Below, in pieces: positions 25,302 through 34,613 of a DNA stretch of 44,625 nucleotides; position 1 is the stretch's first letter; each line of letters starts with the position of its first letter. This DNA comes from Candidatus Jordarchaeia archaeon (lineage in GTDB: Archaea > Asgardarchaeota > Jordiarchaeia > Jordiarchaeales > Jordiarchaeaceae), in the NCBI GenBank assembly GCA_018383815.1, contig JAHAWU010000009.1, positions 1-44,625 of the forward strand. The letters are read 5' to 3'. The translations under genes and the position numbers were made by a program. The notes beneath the pieces are model-generated. The model did not search any database. It had not been told where the DNA came from and saw nothing but the letters and a program-made list of their open reading frames with translations.

Positions 25302-26151
25302 TTTTCAATATTTTTGAAATCCTAACTCTGTGATCATTTAAAGCCAGCTCGTCTGGTTCAATGCCCAAAGCCAGCGCTAAAAGCTCAGGGTAGTGAAGCA
25401 CTGGGAGCTCAAATTTCTCACCAAAAAGTTTCTCTATTCGTGACTGGTTAAGGTCAAAGGCCAGGTAGCAGGAAGGGCAAATAGTAATTAGGGCATCGGC
25501 TCCTGCTTCCTTCATGTGCCTAAGTTTGTCCCCCGCTAGTTGAAAAGGAATTTTTTCATCTATGGCCATGATGGGGTAGCCACAGCACTCCCTTTTGTTC
25601 ACGTAATTCAGACATGTAGCCCCCGTGGGTTCAATTAATTGTCTCAGAATGGTAGGGTTCTCAGAGTCGTCAAATTTCATGTATTCCTTTGGTCGCAGAA
25701 TGTGGCAGCCATAATGCTCCACCACTTTGAGACCCCTATGTGGTTTCACAATTTTTTCCTTGATCTTTTCAGTGCCCACATTCTCCACCAGTACCTGAAC
25801 CAGATGCTTAACTTCCCTATTTCCCTTATATTCCATTCCATCCCTTTTCAAGAAGTTGTTAATATTTTCCCTAGCTTTCTTATCTTCTCTAAGGATAGTG
25901 TTCACCTTGTGTAGAGTGCCACTACAGCCGGGGCAGAGAGTCAATATGTCAAGCTCCTCTCTTTCCGCTAAGCAAAGGTTCCAAGCAGCCAAAACCATCA
26001 TCATTTCGTGGCTGATGGGATCTATGGGAAGACCACAACAGTTAAACTCGGGCATATCCACTAACTCGACATCCAATCTGCTAAGAACCTTTCTTGCTGC
26101 AACCTCATAACTGGGAACCCTGTAGGGAATTAGACAGCCCAAATAAAGCAA
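25285..26151 (-). CDS. hdrB: HdrB-type subunit (second C-B pair)
   Basis: The 288-residue protein has two canonical CCG domains (NCCGLP with LCPGC; HYGCHILRP, ECCGYP and ICPSC), expected to carry two noncubane clusters. The given start is TTG at 26151 (MLYLGC), which has no binding site. The frame is open further upstream to an ATT at 26169 that sits just behind GGAGGGAGG, and would add the residues ISDSTY, resembling the MSEREF start of the HdrB at 20161-21045. The true start is thus uncertain. It follows hdrC by at most 19 bases and overlaps the winged-helix gene. Confidence 0.88.
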   Translation of the reverse strand: MLYLGCLIPYRVPSYEVAARKVLSRLDVELVDMPEFNCCGLPIDPISHEMMMVLAAWNLCLAEREELDILTLCPGCSGTLHKVNTILREDKKARENINNFLKRDGMEYKGNREVKHLVQVLVENVGTEKIKEKIVKPHRGLKVVEHYGCHILRPKEYMKFDDSENPTILRQLIEPTGATCLNYVNKRECCGYPIMAIDEKIPFQLAGDKLRHMKEAGADALITICPSCYLAFDLNQSRIEKLFGEKFELPVLHYPELLALALGIEPDELALNDHRVRISKILKNGSGG

Positions 26152-26170
26152 GTAAGTTGAATCCGAAATT

Positions 26171-26692
26171 TTACCTCCCTCCTTCCACCTTTTTTGCCTT
26201 TTTTAGGAATCCCGCAATTTCTGTGAGTCTGGCAAGCCTTTTGGGATTAGCCTTTGGTAATGGAGGAAGCCCTGCAGCCTCCCTCTTCTTCATTCTGGAT
26301 TCCGATATTTCGTAAGCGTAACCCGTTTCCAGAACGTTAGAAGCCAATTCCCTAAAACCATCTGGAATATGTCCTTCCTTCACGGCAAGGTTTCTGAGCA
26401 CTCTCAATAAGCTGGAAAACCTTACACCCCTCGGACAGCGGTCAGTACAGGTATAACAAGAGGCGCAAAGCCAAAGTTCACCAGCTGAAAGAACATCCGA
26501 TTTTAACCCAAAAAGAACCATTCTCAATATCTTAAGAGGCCTATATGCCCCGCTGAAGCGAGCCACAGGGCAGTCCGCGGTACACGTTCCACACTGCATA
26601 CAAAGCATAAGGTTCTCTATTTCTGGCACATGGCTGAGCTCATATTTGAATTGGCGATCAGCCTCTGATAGCTTGATGACTTCTTCAGTCAT
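26171..26692 (-). CDS. hdrC: HdrC-type ferredoxin subunit (second C-B pair)
   Basis: The 173-residue protein has [12 protein letters not shown] and [12 protein letters not shown], then a helical middle and a Lys-rich tail. It passes electrons between an HdrA and the HdrB encoded next. Its ATG overlaps the MvhD stop by four bases (ATGA), so its translation is probably coupled to MvhD. This places D-C-B in direct sequence after the fused double HdrA. Confidence 0.9.
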   Translation of the reverse strand: MTEEVIKLSEADRQFKYELSHVPEIENLMLCMQCGTCTADCPVARFSGAYRPLKILRMVLFGLKSDVLSAGELWLCASCYTCTDRCPRGVRFSSLLRVLRNLAVKEGHIPDGFRELASNVLETGYAYEISESRMKKREAAGLPPLPKANPKRLARLTEIAGFLKKAKKVEGGR

Positions 26693-27117
26693 TTCCCGTC
26701 ACCTCCATCACTGAGTGGGCTTGGACCCAGTTCCTTTATCTTTTGAGTCATTTCTTTCACAACCGCCGCAAATTTGTCTCCCTCCGAGGCAGAAATCCAC
26801 TCCAACCTTAAACGTTCCGGCTCTATTCCGAGTTGTTTTAACAGATTTCGGGTCAGGGCTATTCTACGCTGAGCCCTCAGGTTTCCTGTCAGATAGTGGC
26901 AATCCGATGGTATGTGGCATCCTGCTACCAGCACTGCATCAGCACCGTTTTTGAAGGCTTCCAGTACAAATGTGGGGTCTATTCTTCCGCTGCACATAAC
27001 CCTAATTATTTTAACATTTGTCGGATACTGAAACCTACTCACTCCCGCCAAATCGGCGCCGGCGTAGCTACACCAGCTACAGCAAAAAGCCACTATTTTG
27101 GGTTCAAACTCCGCCAC
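26689..27117 (-). CDS. mvhD: MvhD-type [2Fe-2S] electron-transfer subunit
   Basis: This protein of about 142 residues has the MvhD cysteine pattern: FCCSWCSY, then MCSGRIDP, then [10 protein letters not shown]. The last motif has one residue more than the usual GCxPGDCHY. In methanogens MvhD links HdrA to the hydrogenase MvhAG or to formate dehydrogenase; neither is encoded in this window, so its electron donor is unknown. GTG at 27117 follows GGAGG by eight bases and is preferred to GTG at 27126, which would overlap the binding site. It comes two bases before the end of the fused HdrA and overlaps hdrC. Confidence 0.9.
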   Translation of the reverse strand: MAEFEPKIVAFCCSWCSYAGADLAGVSRFQYPTNVKIIRVMCSGRIDPTFVLEAFKNGADAVLVAGCHIPSDCHYLTGNLRAQRRIALTRNLLKQLGIEPERLRLEWISASEGDKFAAVVKEMTQKIKELGPSPLSDGGDGK

Positions 27118-27118
27118 A

Positions 27119-30100
27119 TCATCCACCTCCTAGTAAGGCTCTAATCTGAGCCAGAATCTGTTTATCAGTAAAATGCTCAATGGTTATTGCTCCCGAGGGG
27201 CAGGCGGCGCTACACAGTCCACACCCCTTACAGAGGGCTTCTATTATGTTTGAAACGTGTCTTCCATTCTTTTCCACGATTTGCGCAGCTCCACTCTCAC
27301 AGATAGATACACAGACTTTGCACGCAGCACAAAGATCTTCGTCAACCTTAGCTATTGCCCCTTCTATTTCCAGCGCCTCTTTGGATAGGATGGTGGCTGC
27401 TCGAGCAGCCGCGCCACAGGCTTGAGATATGCATTCGTCTATGAATTTTGGTGACTGTGCCAGTCCACAGAGAAAAATTCCCTCTGTGGCGAAATCAACT
27501 GGGCGAAGCTTCATGTGTGCCTCTAGGAAAAATCCCTCCTTACTTAAGGGAACTTTTAGCATCTGAGCCAAATTTCTATTATCGGGGTTTGGATGTATCC
27601 CCGCACTTAGCACAATTAGGTCGGGCTCAATTTCTATTTTCTTCTTAATGATGGGATCCCTAACTTGTACCCTGAGTGTTCCCTCATTTGTCACTTCCGG
27701 TTTGTGCTCTTCGTCGTAGCGAATAAATATTATTCCCCTCTTCTGAGCTTCCTGATAATACTTCTCCCGGAAACCATAAGTTCTCATATCCCTATATAGC
27801 ACATAGACCTCTGTTTCTGGGTTTAACTCCTTAATTTTTAAAGCGTTCTTAATTGCATCGGAACAACAAACTCTGGAGCAGCTCGGGTGTTCACCATTTC
27901 TGGAGCCGATACACTGTATCATAACCACAGTATCCGCGCCGAATTCCCCGTTTGCCAACTTTTCCTCTAATTCCAGCTGTGTTAGTACCCGGTCATCCAT
28001 TCCGTAGAAATACTCAGTAGGTTTATACTCAGTCCCACCCGTAGCTACAATTATTACCCCATGCTGAATCTCCCTTCTCTCCCCATTAACTAGTATAGCT
28101 GTCTTAAAGTTTCCAACATACCCCTCAACACCCACCACTTCCGCTTCTGTGTAAACATGTATTTTCCCGTTCTCTTCCACTCTCCTTATTAAAGATTCGA
28201 GTCTTTCGCTGGGTTTGTCGCCGTTGAGAAGAAATTTTATTCTACGGAGATTTCCTCCAAGCTGTTTCTCCCTCTCCACTAAGTGGACCTCGAATCCTTG
28301 CTCTGCAAGCTCCAAAGCCGCAGTCATTCCCGATAACCCCCCACCAATAACTAGGCCCGCTGGTATAATATTTATCATTGGTTTTTGAAGAGGTCTAAGC
28401 AGTCTGGCCTTTGCCACAGCGCTCCTTACCAGGTCTATGGCTTTCTGTGTTGCCTTCTCAGGCTCAAGCATGTGTACCCAGGAGCATTGATCCCTTATGT
28501 TTGCCATTTCAAAGAGGTAGGGGTTTAAGCCTCCTTCCCGAATTGTGTCTCTGAAGAGGGGCTCATGTGTTCTTGGAGTACATGATGCCACCACAACACG
28601 GTTAAGGTCATGTTCCTTTATGGCTTCCACTATGCGTGCACCAGTATCTTGAGAGCAAGTGTAGAGGTTGTGCTCAGCATATACCACGTTTGGAAGTGTT
28701 TTGGCATATTCCACTACTCTGGGTACGTCAACTACTCCACCAATGTTTATCCCACAGTGGCAAACGAAAACTCCGATTCGAGGCTCCTTTCCCTCCACAT
28801 TTTTCTCAGGCGGGTACTGCTTTTTAGCGATTAGTTTTCCCCTCGCTGAGGATATGATGCTTCCCGCTTTGGCGGCGGCGCCGCTTGCTTGTGCTACACT
28901 GTCTGGAATGTCCTTGGGGGAAGAGAATGCTCCACAAACATAGATGCCTGGCACCGAGCTTTCAAGTGGGGTAAAATCATCTGTTTTGCAGAAGCCATAC
29001 TCGTTAAGTTCTATGCCCAGTTTTTCCGCTATTTCCCGGGCATTCTTTGGTGGCTTCATTCCAACTGAGAGTACTACAAGGTCAAATTCTTCCTCTTTAG
29101 GCTCGCCGTCCTCAATATATTTTACAAGAAGATTGTGTGATTTGGGTATTTCCTCTATGCTGGCAACCCTAGATCTGACAAATCTTACGCCATATTCTTC
29201 CTCAGCCCTCCTATAGTAACCGTCGAACTCTTTTCCATAGGAACGCATATCTATGAAAAATATGGTGCAATCCAGGGGGCTCTGAGTGTGTTCCTTAGCA
29301 ATCACCGCTTCCTTGATTGCAAACATACAGCACACAGCGGAGCAGTAACTGTTCCCCAGACGGGTGTCACGAGAACCAACACACTGAATAAACGCAATAT
29401 TTTTGGGAATCTCACCATCGTAGGGGCGAATAACTAGACCACCATAGGGCCCAGAAGCACTAAGGATACGTTCAAACTCTATACTTGACACCACATTGGG
29501 GAAGCGCCCATAACCATATTCTTGCAGGGCTTCCGCCTCAAATTCCTCAAAACCCGGGGCAAGTATTATGGAGCCCACATCCAAAACTAGATCTTGCTCC
29601 TCCTGCTCATATTCGATTGCTTTCGCCCTGCACACCTCGCTACATATCCCACATCCTATACATTTCTCTCTATCAATTGAATATACTAGGGGAACTGCCT
29701 GTGGATACCTAACAAATATTCCTCCCCGATTACCCAATCCTTCATTAAACTCATCAATAGCCTCAACGGGACACCATCTAGCACACACCCCACACCCAGT
29801 GCACTTCTTCTCATTAACACGTCTAGGTCTCTTAGTAATAGTGACTTTGAAGTGGCCTGCACTTCCTTCGACCCCCCTTATAGAGGCATTAGTTAAAAGT
29901 TGAATGTTGGGGTGCCTCCCGCAACCAACCAGCTTTGGTGCAAGAATACACATTGCACAATCATTTGTGGGGAAGGTCTTATCCAGTTGAGCCATCACAC
30001 CTCCAATGGTGGGCGTCTCATCCATCAAGTAGACTTTGAAGCCGGAGTCTCCCAAATCAAGAGCGGCTTGGATTCCTGCTATTCCGCCTCCCACAATTAG

Positions 30101-30124
30101 GACCGCCCCAACCTTATCCTCCAT
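27119..30124 (-). CDS. hdrA: Fused double HdrA flavoprotein
   Basis: At about 1001 residues this is two HdrA units in one chain. The first (about 1-430) starts directly with the FAD motif GGGIAGI, has DCAMC, an inserted ferredoxin ([12 protein letters not shown] and [11 protein letters not shown]) and the HdrA cysteine set CVGSR...YCSAVCC. It lacks the HdrA N-terminal domain and the C-terminal ferredoxin. The second (about 445-1001) starts with the N-terminal domain [10 protein letters not shown], has its own GGGLSGM FAD site and CIGSR...CSRVCC, no inserted ferredoxin, and ends in a two-cluster ferredoxin ([24 protein letters not shown]). The order equals the separate gene pairs at 32845/30894 and 36305/34614. 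ATG at 30124 has GGAGG seven bases ahead, preferred to GTG at 30130. A two-flavin electron-splitting subunit is inferred. Confidence 0.92.
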   Translation of the reverse strand: MEDKVGAVLIVGGGIAGIQAALDLGDSGFKVYLMDETPTIGGVMAQLDKTFPTNDCAMCILAPKLVGCGRHPNIQLLTNASIRGVEGSAGHFKVTITKRPRRVNEKKCTGCGVCARWCPVEAIDEFNEGLGNRGGIFVRYPQAVPLVYSIDREKCIGCGICSEVCRAKAIEYEQEEQDLVLDVGSIILAPGFEEFEAEALQEYGYGRFPNVVSSIEFERILSASGPYGGLVIRPYDGEIPKNIAFIQCVGSRDTRLGNSYCSAVCCMFAIKEAVIAKEHTQSPLDCTIFFIDMRSYGKEFDGYYRRAEEEYGVRFVRSRVASIEEIPKSHNLLVKYIEDGEPKEEEFDLVVLSVGMKPPKNAREIAEKLGIELNEYGFCKTDDFTPLESSVPGIYVCGAFSSPKDIPDSVAQASGAAAKAGSIISSARGKLIAKKQYPPEKNVEGKEPRIGVFVCHCGINIGGVVDVPRVVEYAKTLPNVVYAEHNLYTCSQDTGARIVEAIKEHDLNRVVVASCTPRTHEPLFRDTIREGGLNPYLFEMANIRDQCSWVHMLEPEKATQKAIDLVRSAVAKARLLRPLQKPMINIIPAGLVIGGGLSGMTAALELAEQGFEVHLVEREKQLGGNLRRIKFLLNGDKPSERLESLIRRVEENGKIHVYTEAEVVGVEGYVGNFKTAILVNGERREIQHGVIIVATGGTEYKPTEYFYGMDDRVLTQLELEEKLANGEFGADTVVMIQCIGSRNGEHPSCSRVCCSDAIKNALKIKELNPETEVYVLYRDMRTYGFREKYYQEAQKRGIIFIRYDEEHKPEVTNEGTLRVQVRDPIIKKKIEIEPDLIVLSAGIHPNPDNRNLAQMLKVPLSKEGFFLEAHMKLRPVDFATEGIFLCGLAQSPKFIDECISQACGAAARAATILSKEALEIEGAIAKVDEDLCAACKVCVSICESGAAQIVEKNGRHVSNIIEALCKGCGLCSAACPSGAITIEHFTDKQILAQIRALLGGG

Positions 30125-30126
30125 AT

Positions 30127-30897
30127 TCACACCTCCAGAGCCATGTATAGAGGGGACCTTCCCTCAATTCTTTCAACTGCTACCAGGTTTTTCCGCCGCA
30201 TAGCCGCAATGTGGCGCAGCACCCTTTGGGGGCTCAGATTCAGTCTTTCAGCCAGCTCCTTAACTGACAGGGAGCGGTCTTTTACCATACGGAGTATTCT
30301 GTGTCGGTCGAATTCGTCATCAATGTACTCAGTTAACCTCCTCTCAAATTCTTCTTTGGATACCACTTCTCCGTACACGTTTCCTTTCTCGGTAATCTGT
30401 CTCTTCTTGCCAACTAGTTCTCTTAAGCGTACATCGGCAACAGTATCCCTAACCACTGCCAATAGTTCCATTATGTTTTTGTCTGGGTTCCCTCCCGCCA
30501 GGGGCGATGGGCCTAAGGATAACAGCTGGTTTGTGAAGTCTTCGACAACCTCTGCGAAGAGGACTCCTCCCGAAGCTGGGATCCATTCCAGACGTAGTCT
30601 TTCTGGCTCCAATCCGGTTTTGGCTATCAAATTTTTCAAAATTTTTATTCTAACTTCTGCGTTGAGGTTACCCTCCACATAGTGGCAGTCGCCTGGAAAA
30701 CATCCTGCAATTAAAACTCCATCGGCGCCATTAATGAGAGTGTCCACTACGATTACTGGGTCAATTCTGCCACTGCACATTAATCTCACAATGCGTATGG
30801 TTGGTGGGTAACTAATTCTACTCATGCCAGCCAAATCAGCGGCTGAGTAGGCGCACCAATTGCACAGAAACCCAACTATTTTTGGCTCATAACTCAT
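30127..30897 (-). CDS. mvhD: MvhD-type subunit fused to a C-terminal winged-helix domain
   Basis: Residues 1 to about 140 are a complete Mvh[22 protein letters not shown] and GCFPGDCHY, all cluster cysteines present. A helical linker (about 145-190) leads to a winged helix in the last 60 residues (SVKELAERLNLSPQRVLRH, then a wing ending PLYMALEV). The same domain stands alone at 24933-25301. A redox protein joined to a DNA-binding-type fold could sense the electron state of the complex, or the domain may serve as a protein contact. The ATG overlaps the preceding HdrA stop (ATGA), and its own stop overlaps the region before the fused HdrA, so translation is coupled on both sides. Confidence 0.88.
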   Translation of the reverse strand: MSYEPKIVGFLCNWCAYSAADLAGMSRISYPPTIRIVRLMCSGRIDPVIVVDTLINGADGVLIAGCFPGDCHYVEGNLNAEVRIKILKNLIAKTGLEPERLRLEWIPASGGVLFAEVVEDFTNQLLSLGPSPLAGGNPDKNIMELLAVVRDTVADVRLRELVGKKRQITEKGNVYGEVVSKEEFERRLTEYIDDEFDRHRILRMVKDRSLSVKELAERLNLSPQRVLRHIAAMRRKNLVAVERIEGRSPLYMALEV

Positions 30898-32843
30898 GGT
30901 TCTCCCCTTCCTAATGCGGCGAGTGATTGGGCGAGGATTTGCTCATCTGTAAAATGAAATATTGTAATGGCCCTTGCTGGGCAGCTTGCGGCGCAAGCGC
31001 CACAACCCTTACATAGAATCTCTGTAACTTGCGCTTTTCCTCCCTCACCCTTCTTTATTGCTCCATAAGGGCATATACTCTGACAAGTTCCGCACTCAAT
31101 ACAAAGATCTTCATTAACTGAGGCTACTATGGGTTCCACGTCTACTTTACCTTTGGACATGGGAATAGAGGCCCTTGAAGCTGCTCCGCATGCCTGAACT
31201 ATACACTCGGTGATATCCTTAGGAAACTGGGCGGCGCCAGCAAGGTATATCCCTTCAGAATTTGTGTCAAGAGGCCTGAGCTTAGGATGCGCCTCTCGGA
31301 AAAAGCCGTCTGGTGTACGTGTAACTCCCATTTTTGAGCCCAACTCTGCGGAGTCCTTCCTGGGGGTCATAGCCTCAGCAAGAATTAGTAGATCCGTGGG
31401 AATCTCGATAGTCATTCCCAGTGTAGGATCATATACCTCTACCTGAATCTGAGAGTTGTTTGGTTTGGAAACCTTTGGGGGATTATCTGGTGAATATCTG
31501 AAGAAGTTTATGCCTGCTAATCGCGCTTCTCCATAAAGTTCTTCCTGTCCCTTACCAAAGCTTCTGATGTCTCGGTAGAGAATGGAGATCTGTGTTTCCG
31601 GATATTCTTTTTTGATGAGCATAGCGTTTTTTAATGCCACCGAGCAGCAGACTCTGGAGCAATATTGCCTCTGTGGGTTTCTGGAACCCACACAAAGAAT
31701 AAAAACCACGTTCTTGGGCACCTGTCCCTTGGAAGGTTTCACTAACCGTCCACTGGTGGGACCATTTTTGCTGAGCATTCTCTCCAGTTGGAACTGGGTG
31801 ATTACATCTTCATACTCTCCAAAGCCATATTCACCTTGGGGCAAATAGGGATCATAACCGGTAGCGAGAATAATTGTTCCCACCGTAATGTTTTTGCTTT
31901 GGGGTTTGCTGTCCAGAGAAATGGCATCTTGCTTGCAGACCCTGATGCACTTCCCGCAGCGTGTGCAGTTAGCCTCATCAATAGTAAGAATTCTGGGCAC
32001 AGCCTCACTGTAAGGAATGTATATAGCCTTCCTATTGTTTAGTCCAAAGTTAAATTCGTCTGGTACCTCTACGGGGCATACTTCTAGGCATTTCCCGCAC
32101 AGGTTGCAGTTTTGGTTAACGAAACGGGGTAGTATCTTTAGCTTTATTTCAAAATTGCCAATATAGCCGCCCACTTCCTCGATTTCGGTGTTAGTGAATA
32201 TCTCAATGTTCGGATTGCCTGTTAGTGCGTTCAGCTTTGGTTTAAGAATTTCTGAGGCTCTTTCATTGGTTAAAATTACCCTGTTTAACTGTGCTACTCT
32301 TCCTCCAAGGTAGGGTGACTTCTCTACAAGATAGGTGGAAAATCCCCTATTGGCTGGTTCCAAAGCTGCCTGTATTCCAGTTACTCCTCCACCTACAATT
32401 AGAGTTGCGGGTTTAACTTGAACCTCCCTTTTTTCTAGGGGTTGAAGCAAGCGAACCTTAGCAACAGCCATTCTTAATATGTCCTTTGCCTTCTCGGTGG
32501 CCTTTACGGGATTATTTGCATGGGCCCAAGAACACTGCTCTCGAAGATTAGCCATTTCGAAAAGATATCGGTTTAGTCCAGCCTCCTCCACAACAGAGCG
32601 GAATGTGGATTCATGCATCTGTGGAGAACAGGAAGCCACCACAACCCTATTCAAATGGTAGTCTTTGATATCCTTTTTTATTAGTTCCTGACCAGGCTCC
32701 GAGCACATGTAAACATAGTGCCTTGCAACCACGACGCCCGGGAGTTTTCCCGTGGCTTCCGCCACTTTTTCAACATCAATTACTCCTGCAATATTCAGTC
32801 CACAATGGCAAATGTAGCACCCAACACGTAATTCTTCCTCCAT
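30894..32843 (-). CDS. hdrA: HdrA flavoprotein, long type (second A-A-D module)
   Basis: The 649-residue protein has every HdrA part: N-terminal domain (GCYICHCGLN), FAD motif GGGVTGI, inserted ferredoxin (CNLCGKCLEVCP, CTRCGKCIRVC), the HdrA cysteine set CVGSR...YCSRVCC, and a C-terminal ferredoxin (CIECGTCQSICP, CKGCGACAASCP). Unlike the short type it lacks the DCxxC motif after the FAD domain. It is the only long-type HdrA of the run that keeps the inserted ferredoxin, so this module has more clusters than its two neighbours. ATG at 32843 has GGAGG seven bases ahead and lies one base after the short HdrA stop. Confidence 0.92.
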   Translation of the reverse strand: MEEELRVGCYICHCGLNIAGVIDVEKVAEATGKLPGVVVARHYVYMCSEPGQELIKKDIKDYHLNRVVVASCSPQMHESTFRSVVEEAGLNRYLFEMANLREQCSWAHANNPVKATEKAKDILRMAVAKVRLLQPLEKREVQVKPATLIVGGGVTGIQAALEPANRGFSTYLVEKSPYLGGRVAQLNRVILTNERASEILKPKLNALTGNPNIEIFTNTEIEEVGGYIGNFEIKLKILPRFVNQNCNLCGKCLEVCPVEVPDEFNFGLNNRKAIYIPYSEAVPRILTIDEANCTRCGKCIRVCKQDAISLDSKPQSKNITVGTIILATGYDPYLPQGEYGFGEYEDVITQFQLERMLSKNGPTSGRLVKPSKGQVPKNVVFILCVGSRNPQRQYCSRVCCSVALKNAMLIKKEYPETQISILYRDIRSFGKGQEELYGEARLAGINFFRYSPDNPPKVSKPNNSQIQVEVYDPTLGMTIEIPTDLLILAEAMTPRKDSAELGSKMGVTRTPDGFFREAHPKLRPLDTNSEGIYLAGAAQFPKDITECIVQACGAASRASIPMSKGKVDVEPIVASVNEDLCIECGTCQSICPYGAIKKGEGGKAQVTEILCKGCGACAASCPARAITIFHFTDEQILAQSLAALGRGEP

Positions 32844-32844
32844 A

Positions 32845-34146
32845 CTACTTCCTCCCTCTCAAAAAAGTTACCGCCTTCATGGCCGCAGCGCTGGCTTCAG
32901 ATACACTATCTGGCACGTCCTTGGGGCTCAAAGCTGTTCCCGCCACAAAAATACCTGGAACTTTTGTTGAAACAGTATCAACCTTGATGTCTGCTTCCTC
33001 TATGTAACCATAATCGTCTAGGGGCACTTCCAATATTTTGCTCAGCTCTGCTATTCCGTCTGGTGGTGTTAAACCCACAGAAAGAACTACCATCTCAAAT
33101 TCTTCCTGTAAAATCGCCCCAGTTTCGGTGTCCTCAACCCTCACTATCAGGTTCTGGTTTTCTGGAATCTCATAAATTCTTGCCACCCTTCCCCGCTTGA
33201 ATTGAACCTTAAACTCTTCCCTAGCCCTTTGGTATAGTTCTTCAAATCCTTTACCATAGGTTCTAACATCCATGTAAAATATGGTGACGTCAACATCAGG
33301 TATATGCTCCTTAAGCAGTATACTGTCCTTTACAGCATACATGCAACAGACTCTGGAACAGTAGGGATAACCATAGTGTGAGTCTCTTGAACCTACACAC
33401 TGAACAAAAGCCACTCTTTTAGGTATGCAGCCATCTGAGCGTCTCAAAATATGTCCCGCAGTCGGCCCAGCGGCGGAGAGAAGTCTCTCAAGCTCCAAGG
33501 CTGTTAAAACATTGGCATATTTCCCGTAACCGTAAGCCTTCTTTTGTTTAGCGTCAAAAGGTTTATAGCCAGTAGCAACAATAATCGCCCCCACATTGAG
33601 CTTAACCTCCTCAGGCGCCTGATCCAAGTTTACCGCCCCTGCCCCTATGGATTCACATATCCTTTTGCAGAGCTCACACCTAATACAATGCTCTTCATCT
33701 ATAGTGTACTTTAATGGAACTGCCTGAGGAAAAGGCACATAAATCGCCTTCCGAACATCCATCCCCGCGTTAAAATCGTCAGAAACCTCTACCGGGCAGT
33801 ATCTGGCGCAAACCCCACACCCCGTACACTTGGATACGTCAACGTATCTCGGCTTTTTCACAATCTCTACTTCAAAAACTCCACCATTCCTCTTAACTTT
33901 TCTTACCTCAGAATAAGTTAGAAGCTCAACATTGGGATGCCTGCCGACGTCCACCATTTTTGGAGTGAGGATACAAGCTGAGCAGTCAAGTGTGGGAAAA
34001 GTCTTATCCAACATAGCCATATGTCCACCCACACTGGGTGTACTTTCAACTACATAGGCTTTGATTCCCTGGTCGGCTACATCTAATGCGGCCTGAATTC
34101 CCGCTATGCCTCCACCTATTATTAGAACACCCTCATTCCCATCCAA
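32845..34146 (-). CDS. hdrA: HdrA flavoprotein, short type (second A-A-D module)
   Basis: The 433-residue protein begins with the FAD motif (GVLIIGGGIAGI) and contains LDCSACIL, an inserted ferredoxin ([23 protein letters not shown]) and the HdrA cysteine set CVGSR...YCSRVCC. It has no N-terminal HdrA domain and no C-terminal ferredoxin, and so corresponds to the first half of the fused protein at 27119-30124. It ends at FLRGRK, and the long-type HdrA starts one base later. The start is TTG at 34146 with GGAGG eight bases ahead. It probably forms a heterodimer with that long type, in place of the HdrA homodimer seen in methanogens. Confidence 0.92.
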   Translation of the reverse strand: MDGNEGVLIIGGGIAGIQAALDVADQGIKAYVVESTPSVGGHMAMLDKTFPTLDCSACILTPKMVDVGRHPNVELLTYSEVRKVKRNGGVFEVEIVKKPRYVDVSKCTGCGVCARYCPVEVSDDFNAGMDVRKAIYVPFPQAVPLKYTIDEEHCIRCELCKRICESIGAGAVNLDQAPEEVKLNVGAIIVATGYKPFDAKQKKAYGYGKYANVLTALELERLLSAAGPTAGHILRRSDGCIPKRVAFVQCVGSRDSHYGYPYCSRVCCMYAVKDSILLKEHIPDVDVTIFYMDVRTYGKGFEELYQRAREEFKVQFKRGRVARIYEIPENQNLIVRVEDTETGAILQEEFEMVVLSVGLTPPDGIAELSKILEVPLDDYGYIEEADIKVDTVSTKVPGIFVAGTALSPKDVPDSVSEASAAAMKAVTFLRGRK

Positions 34147-34161
34147 GCAGTCTACCTCCCA

Positions 34162-34590
34162 TCATTCTCTTAAAAGTAGCGGTCCCATTCTTTTGAGCTC
34201 CCCAACCATTTCCTGAACTACTTGTACAAATCTTCTACCTTCCATAGCAGATATCCATTCTATCCGCAGCCGCGCCGGGCTAACACCAATTTCTTCCATA
34301 AGCATTTTCAAAAACTTGACTCTGACTTCTGCCTGCCTATTTCCCCCACCGTATCGGCAATAGTTGGGGTGGCACCCAGCAATAATCACTCCGTCAGCTC
34401 CATTTAAGAAAGCCCTCATCACGAATAGTGGATCCACTCGACCAGTACACATAACTCTAATTATCTGAACGTTAGAGGGATAAAATGTCCTACTTATTCC
34501 TGCTTGGTCAACACTGGAATAACTGCTCCAATTACAGGTAAAAGCCACTATTTTTGGCTCAAACTCCCTTATTCCCTCTACTTCCTCCAT
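34162..34590 (-). CDS. mvhD: MvhD-type subunit with an altered cysteine motif
   Basis: This 142-residue protein is MvhD-like throughout, but its first motif reads TCNWSSY instead of CNWCxY, losing the second cysteine of CxxC. MCTGRVDP and GCHPNYCRY keep their cysteines. If the ligand set follows the other MvhD proteins, its cluster is incomplete, altered in potential, or bound with a serine. ATG at 34590 has GAGGT eight bases ahead. It follows the long HdrA of the first module (gap 23 bases) and precedes the short HdrA of the second (gap 15). Confidence 0.88.
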   Translation of the reverse strand: MEEVEGIREFEPKIVAFTCNWSSYSSVDQAGISRTFYPSNVQIIRVMCTGRVDPLFVMRAFLNGADGVIIAGCHPNYCRYGGGNRQAEVRVKFLKMLMEEIGVSPARLRIEWISAMEGRRFVQVVQEMVGELKRMGPLLLRE

Positions 34591-34613
34591 TTTGCTAACC
34601 TCTTCTTACTCCT

